DNA of 64,000 bases from Colwellia polaris (GTDB lineage: Bacteria; Pseudomonadota; Gammaproteobacteria; Enterobacterales; Alteromonadaceae), in NCBI RefSeq assembly GCF_002104515.1, contig NZ_NBOE01000001.1:1-64000 (forward strand). Reading direction: 5' to 3'. A program made the position numbers and the translations under genes. The notes under the pieces are model-generated. The model was not told the DNA's origin, ran no database searches, and saw only the letters and a program-made list of their open reading frames with translations. This document shows, in pieces, positions 33,898-42,170 of this stretch. The number at the start of each line of letters is the position of its first letter. Within the stretch, counting starts at the first letter, position 1.

Positions 33898-35250
33898 TCA
33901 ATCTTTAATTGTCGAAAAATCTACGCTCACTTCAAATCCATCCTTTTGTCCAGTCGCTGGGGAGTTAAACGTCATAGTAGCACCTACGCCTGACACTATT
34001 GCATCGGCAATTGCTAATCCAAGTCCCATGCCTTGAACAGAAATATTTGACCGAACAAAACGTCGCCGTAATTGCAAGAGTGTCTCGGTTGGTATAACAC
34101 TCGCGGCATTGACAATATTCAATATACCTTTGGAAGAAAAGCTGATCTCAACCGGTTGAGCGTAAACTCCATGTTTGATGGCATTATCTAATAAGTTTCG
34201 AATCAAAATAGCAAAAGCGTCTGGGTCTATGGCAGACATATATTCTCGGTTATTTGGCAGTGTAAGCGTAATTATTTTTGCAGGGTGTGACCGTTGTGAA
34301 TCATCGACAATTAGTTGCAATAGGCTAATAAGGTTGTGTGGTTCAGCAGACAAAAGCCCTCCACCTTCAGCTTTAGCGAGTTGCATAAGTTTTTCTGATA
34401 AGCTCGATAAACCTCGTAAAGTAGTTTCAATTTTGCCCATGTCATCTTGAATAGAACCCGCAGAAACCTTTTGCTGTAAACGCTGTATTTGAGCTAAAGC
34501 TGTTGCAATAGGTGTTCGTAATTCATGGGCACTGTTCGCCGTGAATGACCTTTCTGATTCAAGTGCGCGTTGCAAGCGATCCAATAAACTATTAACCGAT
34601 TCGGCGATAGGAATAATTTCAGTTGGCAGGCCCTCCACTTTGACTGTGGTAAGGTCACCACCGCCGCGGGATTCAATTTCATTTCTGTAAGCCAAAATAT
34701 GACGCAAACTATACCGAACAAATACCCAGCTACCAATAAAACAAAGCGGGATAAGTAATATTAATGGCCACAATAGCGAGATAGCCATTTCAGTGATTGC
34801 TGCTCGCCTTTGCGTAAGAGGCTCTGCAATCTCTATGTGCAATGTATTTTGTACTGCTGATATGCCATAAAATCGATGTGTCGTTGACGAATTAAACCCT
34901 ATAAGCAGCGTTTGATTAAAGATGGCAGGATCAGCATTATGAGACTGTAATAAAATCTGGCCTAGGTTATTACGAACAAGATAAACAAGGTGCTCATCAT
35001 GCGCTTTAAATGACATTATTTGTTGCGCTTGTCCTGGATCTTCTCTGTTAATTATTTCAACAACGGCAAGTGGCATAATACGTTGAGCCGTTTCTGCCAG
35101 TGAGCTATCGAATAGTTCATTAAGTTTGTTTTTCGACACATACACAGCACCTGACAGTGCAAATATCCACAGTAAAGTCACAGCAAGAGTTAAGCCAATG
35201 CCTAGCGTTTTTTGAAGGCTTTGTGGTTTCTTTGTTTGTGTTAAAGTCAT
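33898..35250 (-). CDS. Sensor histidine kinase, QseC-like
   Basis: 450 residues. TM1 is at about 17-37. A periplasmic sensor region of ~120 residues follows, then TM2 at about 155-180 and a HAMP-type linker. The HisKA box is NSAHELRTPIATAL (phospho-accepting histidine), followed by HATPase motifs LLDNAIKHG (N box) and GMGLGLAIADAIVSG (G box). It is inner-membrane bound and phosphorylates the response regulator encoded just before it; the genes overlap by four bases (ATGA). The signal is unknown; electron-transfer and metal-reductase genes opposite suggest metal or redox sensing. Confidence 0.88.
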   Translation of the reverse strand: MTLTQTKKPQSLQKTLGIGLTLAVTLLWIFALSGAVYVSKNKLNELFDSSLAETAQRIMPLAVVEIINREDPGQAQQIMSFKAHDEHLVYLVRNNLGQILLQSHNADPAIFNQTLLIGFNSSTTHRFYGISAVQNTLHIEIAEPLTQRRAAITEMAISLLWPLILLIPLCFIGSWVFVRYSLRHILAYRNEIESRGGGDLTTVKVEGLPTEIIPIAESVNSLLDRLQRALESERSFTANSAHELRTPIATALAQIQRLQQKVSAGSIQDDMGKIETTLRGLSSLSEKLMQLAKAEGGGLLSAEPHNLISLLQLIVDDSQRSHPAKIITLTLPNNREYMSAIDPDAFAILIRNLLDNAIKHGVYAQPVEISFSSKGILNIVNAASVIPTETLLQLRRRFVRSNISVQGMGLGLAIADAIVSGVGATMTFNSPATGQKDGFEVSVDFSTIKD

Positions 35251-35921
35251 GTGCTGCCCGGTCCTGATAATCCCATGCGATAGCCCATACCGCGGACTGT
35301 TTCTAACTGATCTTTACCCAGTTTTTTACGCAAACGACTGATATAAACTTCAATGGTATTACTTTCTATTTCTGAGCCAAAAGCATACAAGTGATCCTCT
35401 AATTGTGATTTCGAGAGCAAGGTGCCTGGTCTTTGGATAAACGCTTCAAGCAATGCCCATTCCCGAGCAGTTAAATTGACCACAACACCATCGCGAGAAA
35501 TGATATGTTTAGTCAGATCAATCTCCAATGTTCCTATGTAAACTTTTGGATTTGGATTGCCGGCATAACGTCTGGAAACGGCGGCTATGCGAGCGGATAG
35601 TTCAGATAGATCAAAGGGCTTTACAAGGTAGTCATCCGCGCCAGCATTTAATCCATTTATACGGTCAGAAATTTGATCTCTTGCCGTTAATATAATCACA
35701 GGTGTTGCTTCGCCTGCTTTACGAATTTTCTTTAATAAATCGATGCCACTGCCATCGGGCAGCATTAAATCAAGAAGCAGCAAATCATAATGGGTTGTAC
35801 TGAGGCTGGCTTCGGCATTGGAAATACATTTTACCCAATCAACTGCATGACCTTCATCAGCAATTTGATCCTGTATCACTTCACCTAACCCTTCGGTATC
35901 TTCTACCAATAATATACGCAT
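35247..35921 (-). CDS. OmpR-family response regulator, QseB/PmrA-like
   Basis: 224 residues. The receiver domain (MRILLVEDTEGLGE, phospho-accepting aspartate in LLLLDLMLPDGSG, lysine in LVKPFDLSE) is followed by the winged-helix DNA-binding domain (LTAREWALLEAFIQRPG, then VYISRLRKKLG and VRGMGYRM). It is the first gene of the two-component operon. It probably binds the 20-bp sites TTTCAGCTTATTGTCAGGAA and relatives found in its own promoter, in the divergent reductase promoter, and before the PepSY gene (see the regulatory entries). Confidence 0.92.
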   Translation of the reverse strand: MRILLVEDTEGLGEVIQDQIADEGHAVDWVKCISNAEASLSTTHYDLLLLDLMLPDGSGIDLLKKIRKAGEATPVIILTARDQISDRINGLNAGADDYLVKPFDLSELSARIAAVSRRYAGNPNPKVYIGTLEIDLTKHIISRDGVVVNLTAREWALLEAFIQRPGTLLSKSQLEDHLYAFGSEIESNTIEVYISRLRKKLGKDQLETVRGMGYRMGLSGPGST

Positions 35922-35951
35922 TTTTTACCTCAAGACCTTATCAGTACGTTG

Positions 35952-35984
35952 ATAATAACCCAGGTTCCTGACAATAAGCTGAAA
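35952..35984 (-). promoter_or_regulatory. Promoter and operator of the two-component operon
   Basis: On the minus strand, TTTCAGCTTATTGTCAGGAA (35984-35965) is followed, eight bases after TCAGGA, by the -10 hexamer TATTAT (35957-35952). The 20-base site recurs in two other promoters here with the same spacing. It sits where the -35 box would be, as expected for activation by a PmrA/QseB-type regulator. It would give positive autoregulation of the two-component genes. Confidence 0.75.
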
Positions 35985-36045
35985 ATATAATTTAATATCA
36001 ATCACCTTATGCATTACCCCTCATAAATTAAACCTCATTTCTCGT

Positions 36046-36078
36046 TTTAAGCTTATTGTCAGGATCGAAGAGTACAGT
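36046..36078 (+). promoter_or_regulatory. Promoter and operator of the ferric-reductase gene
   Basis: TTTAAGCTTATTGTCAGGAT (36046-36065) differs from the site of the divergent operon at two bases. Eight bases after TCAGGA lies TACAGT (36073-36078), a fair -10. The start codon is 68 bases further on. It faces away from the sister site at 35965-35984, with about 60 bases between. Confidence 0.7.
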
Positions 36079-36145
36079 GAGTATTCAATAAATACTCGTT
36101 CCATTTGAAGATGCATGATTCAGCGGGAATATCAATGAGGTTAAG

Positions 36146-37480
36146 ATGAAACAACATAAACTAAGTATAACTCTCACGCTAATAACTGTTTGCATTTTCA
36201 TTATCTGGGGGTGGAGCTTTACGATGAATACCGCAGCAATGTCTTCGTTACCGTGGGAAATTTATGATAATAGCCTGTATCTTAGTGGTTTTATGGCCAT
36301 TGCTTTAATGTCTGTGACCATGATGTTGGCTACGCGCCCTGCTTGGTTAGAAACACCATTCAATGGTCTTGATAAAATATATCGCCTTCATAAATGGATG
36401 GGGATTTTAGCGGTAGTATTTGCAGCCCTGCATTGGCTGATAGAAATGGGCGATGACGTAATTAAGTCTCTCTTTGGACGAAGCGGGCGTGCTCCTGAAC
36501 TAGATTTTTCAGGGTTTATTGAGATGATGAGAGACGCTGCTGAAGACGTTGGCGAGTGGGCTGTATATCTTGTTTTTGCCATGCTTGTGCTAACGCTTTG
36601 GAAACGCTTCCCTTACAACCTATGGCGCTATGTGCACCGTGTAATGCCGATACTTTATTTATTACTAGTTTTTCACTCTGTATTGTTAGCTCCACTGGTC
36701 TGGTGGCAGCAACCCGTAGGTTTGTTAATGGTGTTGTTGCTAACAGGGGGAAGCGTAGCCAGCATCGTCTCACTAAGGGGAACAATAGGACAGTCACGAA
36801 AAGCGCAGGGAGCCATCCATGCCATTTCAACGACGTCAGCGGGTATTATTGAAGTTGAGTGTCAGCTAGAGAATAAGTGGCAAGGGCATAGTGCAGGACA
36901 GTTTGCTTTCGTTACGTTTAATCAAACTGAAGGTGCTCATCCTTTTACCATAGCGAGTTCGGATCGCGGAGACGGCCAAGTTACTTTTCAGATTAAGGCG
37001 CTAGGCGATTATACCAAACGTTTAGATCATAAACTGAAAATTGGTCAATCAGTCACAGTAGAAGGTCCTTATGGTCGATTTAATTTCAAACCTAAAAACG
37101 CCACTACTGAACAAATATGGATCGCTGGCGGTATTGGTGTAACACCCTTTTTAGCAAGGCTTGAAGAGCTGAAAAATAAGTCAGAACAATCACCATTAGC
37201 TCAACTGCATTACTCCAGTAGTGATAGCGCAACAGATCCTTTTGTTAAGCGTTTACAAGAGGCTTGTATCGACTTACCCCTTATTCAACTGCACATACAT
37301 GACAGCAGTGAAGGTAAAAAACTGACAACAGACCAACTGCTAACTCACTATTCAAAAAAAGCAATGATGGAGGTATGGTTTTGTGGGCCTACAGGCTGGG
37401 CCAGAATATTAGAAAATGAATTACGAGAAAAATTACAGGGTTCATTACTTTTTCATAGGGAAGCATTTGAACTGAGATAA
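36146..37480 (+). CDS. Ferric-reductase-like transmembrane flavocytochrome
   Basis: 444 residues. The N-terminal ~210 residues form about six membrane helices of the ferric-reductase type, with histidines for two haems (for example in YRLHKWMGILAVVFAALHWL and YVHRVMPILYLLLVFHSVLL). The C-terminal half is a ferredoxin-reductase module: HPFTIASSD binds FAD, and IWIAGGIGVTPFLARL and VWFCGPTGW bind NAD(P)H. It passes electrons from cytoplasmic NAD(P)H across the inner membrane, in the same family as Fre and NOX-type reductases. It is divergent from the two-component genes and carries a predicted operator for that regulator. Confidence 0.87.
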   Translation: MKQHKLSITLTLITVCIFIIWGWSFTMNTAAMSSLPWEIYDNSLYLSGFMAIALMSVTMMLATRPAWLETPFNGLDKIYRLHKWMGILAVVFAALHWLIEMGDDVIKSLFGRSGRAPELDFSGFIEMMRDAAEDVGEWAVYLVFAMLVLTLWKRFPYNLWRYVHRVMPILYLLLVFHSVLLAPLVWWQQPVGLLMVLLLTGGSVASIVSLRGTIGQSRKAQGAIHAISTTSAGIIEVECQLENKWQGHSAGQFAFVTFNQTEGAHPFTIASSDRGDGQVTFQIKALGDYTKRLDHKLKIGQSVTVEGPYGRFNFKPKNATTEQIWIAGGIGVTPFLARLEELKNKSEQSPLAQLHYSSSDSATDPFVKRLQEACIDLPLIQLHIHDSSEGKKLTTDQLLTHYSKKAMMEVWFCGPTGWARILENELREKLQGSLLFHREAFELR

Positions 37481-37521
37481 AGCGAAAACTAAAACCTAAC
37501 TTAAAACGATAACGGTATTGC

Positions 37522-37554
37522 TTTCAGCTTAATGTCAGGAACGCCGTTTATAAT
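37522..37554 (+). promoter_or_regulatory. Promoter and operator before the PepSY gene
   Basis: TTTCAGCTTAATGTCAGGAA (37522-37541) differs at one base from the site at 35965-35984. Eight bases after TCAGGA stands a consensus -10, TATAAT (37549-37554). This should drive a second transcript for the PepSY, DUF2271 and flavodoxin-reductase genes. Confidence 0.78.
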
Positions 37555-37580
37555 AATCGTAAATCAACAGGAGACTCACC

Positions 37581-38006
37581 ATGAAAAATGCAATAAATAA
37601 AACAGAAGCAAAAATCACGAAAAATAAACTCGCTATGCTTTTAATAAGCTCTTTCTTTATCAGTGGCGCAGCATTGGCCGATGATGATGATTGCACTGAT
37701 CCGGTATCAGAGTGGCAACCTCGAGAGCAACTGAGACAGATAATGGAAGATCAGGGTTGGAAGGTTAATCGTATCAAAGTGGATGATGGTTGTTACGAAG
37801 TTAAAGGGGTCGATCGAAAGGGAAACCGAATCAAAGCGACATTTTCACCCGCGTCATTGAAAATTAGAGAGCTTAAAATTAAGTTTGATATGTCAGGTGA
37901 TGCCAGCGATTACTTAGATTTAGGTACACCGATGACGTCAATGCAATCAGAAAGTAATCCTTCACAAAATAAACAAAAAAACAAACCTAAAGTCACCATC
38001 GATTGA
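37581..38006 (+). CDS. Exported PepSY-domain protein
   Basis: 141 residues with an N-terminal signal peptide (about 1-34, LISSFFISGAALA). A short acidic patch, DDDDC, leads into a single PepSY-like domain (about 45-110: REQLRQIMEDQGWKVNRIKV, then YEVKGVDRKGNRIKATFSP). The C-terminal tail is lysine- and asparagine-rich. PepSY domains bind or inhibit partner proteins, and single-domain exported forms accompany reductases of the PepSY-TM family, as here. It has its own predicted promoter with an operator for the adjacent response regulator and is 20 bases ahead of the DUF2271 gene. Confidence 0.8.
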   Translation: MKNAINKTEAKITKNKLAMLLISSFFISGAALADDDDCTDPVSEWQPREQLRQIMEDQGWKVNRIKVDDGCYEVKGVDRKGNRIKATFSPASLKIRELKIKFDMSGDASDYLDLGTPMTSMQSESNPSQNKQKNKPKVTID

Positions 38007-38025
38007 GTAAAAAGGAGAAAAGACA

Positions 38026-38496
38026 ATGAAATATTTAACCATGACACTGTGCTTTTTTTGCTTCTTTGTAATGAGCAACCAGACTTCAGCACGCAAAATA
38101 ACCCTTACCACCGAGCTACAAAACTACAGTGGTGACGGCGCTTATCTGGCTATTTATTTAACCAATGCAAAAGGTCAATATCAGGAAACACTGTGGATTG
38201 CGGGACAGAAGTCAAAATATTATAAACATTTGACTGGTTGGGCGCGTGGAAGTCGAATGCGCACCAGTGAATACGATGGGCTGACTGGCGCTAGCGTTAC
38301 CCGCGGCAAGACATTAACGGTAACACTTGATCTGGCTGATAGTTATATTGACTCAGGTTTTCAGCTCAAAATAGATACCTCTGTTGAAGACCAACGTGAC
38401 AATCGCAATGATGTTGTTGTGCCATTAACCACCGCAGGTGCCGGTAAACCTTCCGCTGGACGAGGCTACATAAAAGCCTTCACTTACGTACTATAA
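38026..38496 (+). CDS. DUF2271 family periplasmic protein
   Basis: 156 residues with a signal peptide (about 1-22, ending QTSARK). The body follows the DUF2271 pattern, with LTTELQNYSGDGAYLAIYLT, LWIAGQKSKYYKHLTGW and TSEYDGLTGAS conserved-looking stretches, and ends in GRGYIKAFTYVL. Its biochemical role is not known. Genes of this family regularly sit between a PepSY protein and a PepSY-TM reductase, so it probably belongs to the periplasmic side of that electron-transfer assembly. It lies 21 bases before the reductase. Confidence 0.82.
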   Translation: MKYLTMTLCFFCFFVMSNQTSARKITLTTELQNYSGDGAYLAIYLTNAKGQYQETLWIAGQKSKYYKHLTGWARGSRMRTSEYDGLTGASVTRGKTLTVTLDLADSYIDSGFQLKIDTSVEDQRDNRNDVVVPLTTAGAGKPSAGRGYIKAFTYVL

Positions 38497-38517
38497 ACGG
38501 GTTACTTAGGAGTTAGT

Positions 38518-40722
38518 ATGTTACGTAAATTTCACTCTTGGTCTGGATTAATGGCAACGTTGTTGGTTGTGATGCTCTCTGTCACCGGAGCGGTTCTATC
38601 AATCAATCCCGTTATGGAATTTGCACAAGCCAAGGTAGCAGGCACGTCTTCAATTAGCGTAGCCGAGTTAGCGGGCAAGCTAGCTTCTAGCCACCCAGGT
38701 GCGGAGCAAATACAGCGTAGCCCCTCAGGCAGTATTATCGTCTATTACACCAAAGATGGACAAACTGGGGCTGATTTAATCAACCCAATAACCGGTGAAA
38801 CTATCGGGGCTTATTCAAACTCACCCGTTATGGTTTGGGTGAAAAATTTGCATCGGTCTTACTTACTTGACACACCCGGACGTGTTGGCGCAGGCATTGC
38901 AACTTTTCTTATGCTGATATTAACCATTTCAGGTGCCATCATGCTGGCAAAACGCCTTGGTGGTTGGCGTCAAATTTTACGACCTATTCAAGGCACTTTT
39001 AGACAGCGTTTACACTGTCAGGTAGGTCGAGTAGCCGTTATTGCGTTGATGCTATCGGCCACAACCGGGCTGTATATGTCTGCAGTAACCTTTGAATTAC
39101 TTCCTGATTATCAATCATCAGAACCCGCTTTTCCAGAAAACGTAAAAGGTGACTTTCCTGCATCAATAGATACGCTTACCGCCTTAAAATCGATCCCTTT
39201 GAGCGAACTTAGAGAAATAGTTTATCCCTATAAGGATGATCACAATGATGTTTATTCAATCACTACGCATCAAGGCAGCGGGTTTATCGACCAATCAACA
39301 GGACAATTACTGTCATTTCAAGCGTTCAACAACAAGCAAAAGTTGCATGAATTTATCTATATGCTTCATACGGGCGAAGGACTTTGGTGGCTAGGACTAC
39401 TATTAGGTTTAGGTGCACTCACAGTGCCACTAATGTCGTGGACAGGCATTCAAATTTGGTGGCGTCGTAAACGCTCTACCGCGACAATCAATAACAATGC
39501 AGCCCCTAAGAGTGCTGATACCTTAATATTGGTTGGCAGCGAAGGAAATAGTACTTGGGGCTTTGCCAAAACCTTTCATGATGCACTTAACTTAGCTGGC
39601 CATCAGGTTCACACAATATCAATGAACAGCTTTGCGAATAATTCTGAGAGTCACTATCCGAATACGAAGCGGCTATTTATCCTGACTGCGACCTATGGTG
39701 ATGGCGATACACCTGCTTCGGCCAGTCATTTCCTCACTCAGTTAGATAAAATGACCAAAATACCAGAGTTTCCCGTTGCAGTACTGGGCTTTGGCGATCG
39801 ACAATTTCCTGATTTTTGTCAGTACGCAAAAGATGTCGAAGCGGCACTGACTGCCAAAGGTTGGTCACAATTACTGCCACTCGATACCATCAACAGGCAG
39901 TCGCCACAGGAGTTCTCCCGTTGGGGCAACACTGTGGGTAGGGTTATCAATACCAAGTTGTCGCTAGTTCACACTCCGAGTCATCCTCGCTGTACGACAC
40001 TATCGCTCATCGAGCGAGTCGATTACGGCGTTGAAGTGCAAGCCCCAACTGCGGTATTACGTTTCAAACAACCTGATGTTAACGATAAAGGCCTACCCCA
40101 TTTTGAGGCAGGTGACTTAGTAGGTGTTTTAGCGCCAGGCACTAAGGTGGCTCGATTTTACTCCCTCGCATCGGCATCGAAGGATGGCATGTTGGAGATC
40201 TGCATACGTCATCATTCCGGCGGGCTGTGTTCGAGTTTTCTCCATTCGTTATCGGTAGGCGACAGTATCGAGGCTTTTATTAGGCCCAATCCGAGTTTCC
40301 GACCCGCTTCAGGTAAAGCACCGATAGTGCTGATTGGCGCAGGTACGGGGATTGGACCCTTGGTCGGTTTTATCCGCAATAATAAATCACATCACCCCAT
40401 ACATCTCTATTGGGGAGGACGTAATCCACAGTCAGACTTCCTCTACGAACCTGAGCTCAAAACTTATCTTAAGGATAAGCGGCTGACAGAACTGAACGCC
40501 GTATTCTCCCGTACCAACGAGTGCTCTTATGTGCAAGAAAAAATCGGTGTTGATAGCTTAGAGTTACGCGAATTAATAGAGAAGGGAGCACAGATTTTGG
40601 TCTGTGGAGGACGAGACATGGCAAACAGCGTTATGGTGGCATTGAACGAAGTAATCGCACCTCTGGGCATGGACGTACTAACGCTCAAAGCCCAAGGACG
40701 CTATCGTGAAGATGTTTATTAG
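38518..40722 (+). CDS. PepSY-TM / flavodoxin / FAD-NAD(P)H reductase fusion
   Basis: 734 residues. The N-terminal ~320 residues are a PepSY-associated membrane domain: TM at about 7-28 (FHSWSGLMATLLVVMLSVTG), TM pairs near 120-145 and 165-190, and a last one near 285-310. A flavodoxin domain follows at about 335-475 (LILVGSEGNSTWGFAKT, TATYGDGDTPAS). A sulfite-reductase-type FAD/NADPH domain completes the protein (RFYSLASAS, GGLCSSFLH, IGAGTGIGPLVGFI). It moves electrons from NADPH through FAD and FMN into the membrane part, probably to a metal or haem acceptor in the periplasm. With the ferric reductase upstream, the locus encodes two electron exits. Confidence 0.85.
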   Translation: MLRKFHSWSGLMATLLVVMLSVTGAVLSINPVMEFAQAKVAGTSSISVAELAGKLASSHPGAEQIQRSPSGSIIVYYTKDGQTGADLINPITGETIGAYSNSPVMVWVKNLHRSYLLDTPGRVGAGIATFLMLILTISGAIMLAKRLGGWRQILRPIQGTFRQRLHCQVGRVAVIALMLSATTGLYMSAVTFELLPDYQSSEPAFPENVKGDFPASIDTLTALKSIPLSELREIVYPYKDDHNDVYSITTHQGSGFIDQSTGQLLSFQAFNNKQKLHEFIYMLHTGEGLWWLGLLLGLGALTVPLMSWTGIQIWWRRKRSTATINNNAAPKSADTLILVGSEGNSTWGFAKTFHDALNLAGHQVHTISMNSFANNSESHYPNTKRLFILTATYGDGDTPASASHFLTQLDKMTKIPEFPVAVLGFGDRQFPDFCQYAKDVEAALTAKGWSQLLPLDTINRQSPQEFSRWGNTVGRVINTKLSLVHTPSHPRCTTLSLIERVDYGVEVQAPTAVLRFKQPDVNDKGLPHFEAGDLVGVLAPGTKVARFYSLASASKDGMLEICIRHHSGGLCSSFLHSLSVGDSIEAFIRPNPSFRPASGKAPIVLIGAGTGIGPLVGFIRNNKSHHPIHLYWGGRNPQSDFLYEPELKTYLKDKRLTELNAVFSRTNECSYVQEKIGVDSLELRELIEKGAQILVCGGRDMANSVMVALNEVIAPLGMDVLTLKAQGRYREDVY

Positions 40723-40808
40723 TTTGTTGACTGATTGAAGAGGGTTATATTTTTGTACTTTCTAAATTTATCCTTTGTAAGGCTTAAGTATTTATAGGGT
40801 GCACTGAC

Positions 40809-41201
40809 ATGGTGTTAGAAATATTTGGACGAGTATGGAAATGGGTCATTATTGGTGTAGGTCTAGGAGCTGCTCTACATGGCTTTGTACCAGAGGGTTG
40901 GATACAAGAAAACTTGGGTAATGATCAATGGTGGTCAGTTCCTTCTGCCGTGTTACTTGGAATACCTTTATATTCAAATGCTACAGGGGTAATTCCTGTG
41001 ATGGAAAGTTTAATTAAACAAGGGCTCCCTATTGGTACAACACTCGCCTTTTGTATGAGTACTGTAGCTGCGAGTTTCCCTGAATTTATTTTGTTAAAGC
41101 AAGTGATGCAATGGCGATTATTGGCGGTGCTCTTTGTACTCCTACTCGTCGCATTTACATTAATTGGTTGGATTTTTAATTATTTAACCCCATTTATTTA
41201 A
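40809..41201 (+). pseudogene. Permease of the DUF318/ArsP type, C-terminal half
   Basis: 130 residues with about three membrane helices (about 12-28, 68-95 and 104-126). WKWVIIGVGLGAALHGFVPE and GIPLYSNATGVIPVMESL are typical of the second half of YraQ/DUF318 permeases, which are normally about 300 residues. The frame is closed by a TAA at 40785-40787 just before the ATG, and the sequence upstream does not encode the missing half. It may be a remnant or one half of a split permease whose other part is elsewhere. It is followed by a thioredoxin-fold gene, as in intact arsenic/metalloid permease operons. Confidence 0.65.
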
Positions 41202-41221
41202 AGAAATAATTTAAGGACATT

Positions 41222-41461
41222 ATGATGAAAGAAATAAAAGTACTAGGTACTGGTTGTGTTAAATGTAAAAAAACCGTTGAAGCTATTTCAAAAATAGCGA
41301 ATGAATTAAATATAGACGTACAAGTAATTAAAGAAACAGAACCTGAGATAATTATGGGGTACGGTGTAATGAATACACCTGCGGTAATTGTTGATGAAAT
41401 AAATGTGCATAGTGGTTCAATTCCACACAGAGAAGCAATTGAAGCCTGGTTAAGAGGTTAA
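41222..41461 (+). CDS. Thioredoxin-fold redox-active disulfide protein
   Basis: 79 residues, one thioredoxin-like domain with the redox pair CVKC (about residues 13-16) and the cis-proline segment MNTPAVIVDE. This is the small TM0996/redox-active disulfide protein family commonly encoded next to DUF318/ArsP permeases and ArsR regulators. It has a ribosome-binding site AAGGA just upstream and lies 20 bases behind the half permease. With the permease truncated, its original transport-related role is probably lost. Confidence 0.82.
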   Translation: MMKEIKVLGTGCVKCKKTVEAISKIANELNIDVQVIKETEPEIIMGYGVMNTPAVIVDEINVHSGSIPHREAIEAWLRG

Positions 41462-42170
41462 CTATGCAAGTTGTTTTGGCCATTAATTTATAGCTTCTAA
41501 CTCACAATGGGGGCGAAAGCGAGTTAGGGTATACACTCTAATGTTAGCTGTTATTTAAGGTGTTGGGCATAGGTATGACCACAGCTAGAATTAATTTCTA
41601 ACAAATATTTAGCAATTATATTTAAGTCAGTTTATAGCGAATTATTGTCATTTTCACATGGAAAAGTGAATGTAATTTACTGGCAAAGTTGCATATGATT
41701 TTAGATGTTTAATTAAATGTACTCATAATGTTAAAATCTATGGGTGGTCTTCAATTTAATTGGGTTAACTAATAGTTTATTTTGCTAGATAAACTCAACT
41801 TCATCTTGATGATTATGTGTGAGGGGGGTTGCTAGGGATAAATGAATGCTAAAGTTGACTCAACAAATAGCATAAGTAGATAGTGTGATACTTTATTGTT
41901 TGTTGTTTGCAGCTCCGCTACAAATTTAATTTTTAAAGTATGATACTTTAATAAACATACTTATCTTTTAACGTCCTATAATAGGGAGTCTTATAGACAC
42001 AAAAGTATGATACTTTATTGTTAGTTTACAGCCGCTTTAATAGTTAATTAATTTGGTACCAAATACCTCATTTTGGTACCAAATTAAAACGATAAACCCC
42101 AAAGTTTATAAAGCTAAAATTCATGACAAGCTATGGCTTTATCAACAGCTTAAAATAGTTTAAACCCTTC
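41462..42170. promoter_or_regulatory. 709-base non-coding region with repeated palindromes
   Basis: No gene was found. The second half holds three copies of a motif: TGATACTTTATTGTT near 41886-41900, and the dyad AAAGTATGATACTTT at 41935-41949 and at 42002-42016. Two copies of the palindrome TTTGGTACCAAA follow at 42052-42063 and 42072-42083. These look like clustered operators. They lie about 90-290 bases beyond the 3' end of the S1/P1 nuclease gene rather than before a start codon, which is unusual. The first half contains nothing notable. Confidence 0.55.

Noticed and set aside
41883-42024. Short CRISPR-like array
   Set aside because: The repeated units are only 15 bases, differ between copies, have uneven spacers, and no cas gene is near. 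Operator-type dyads explain them better.
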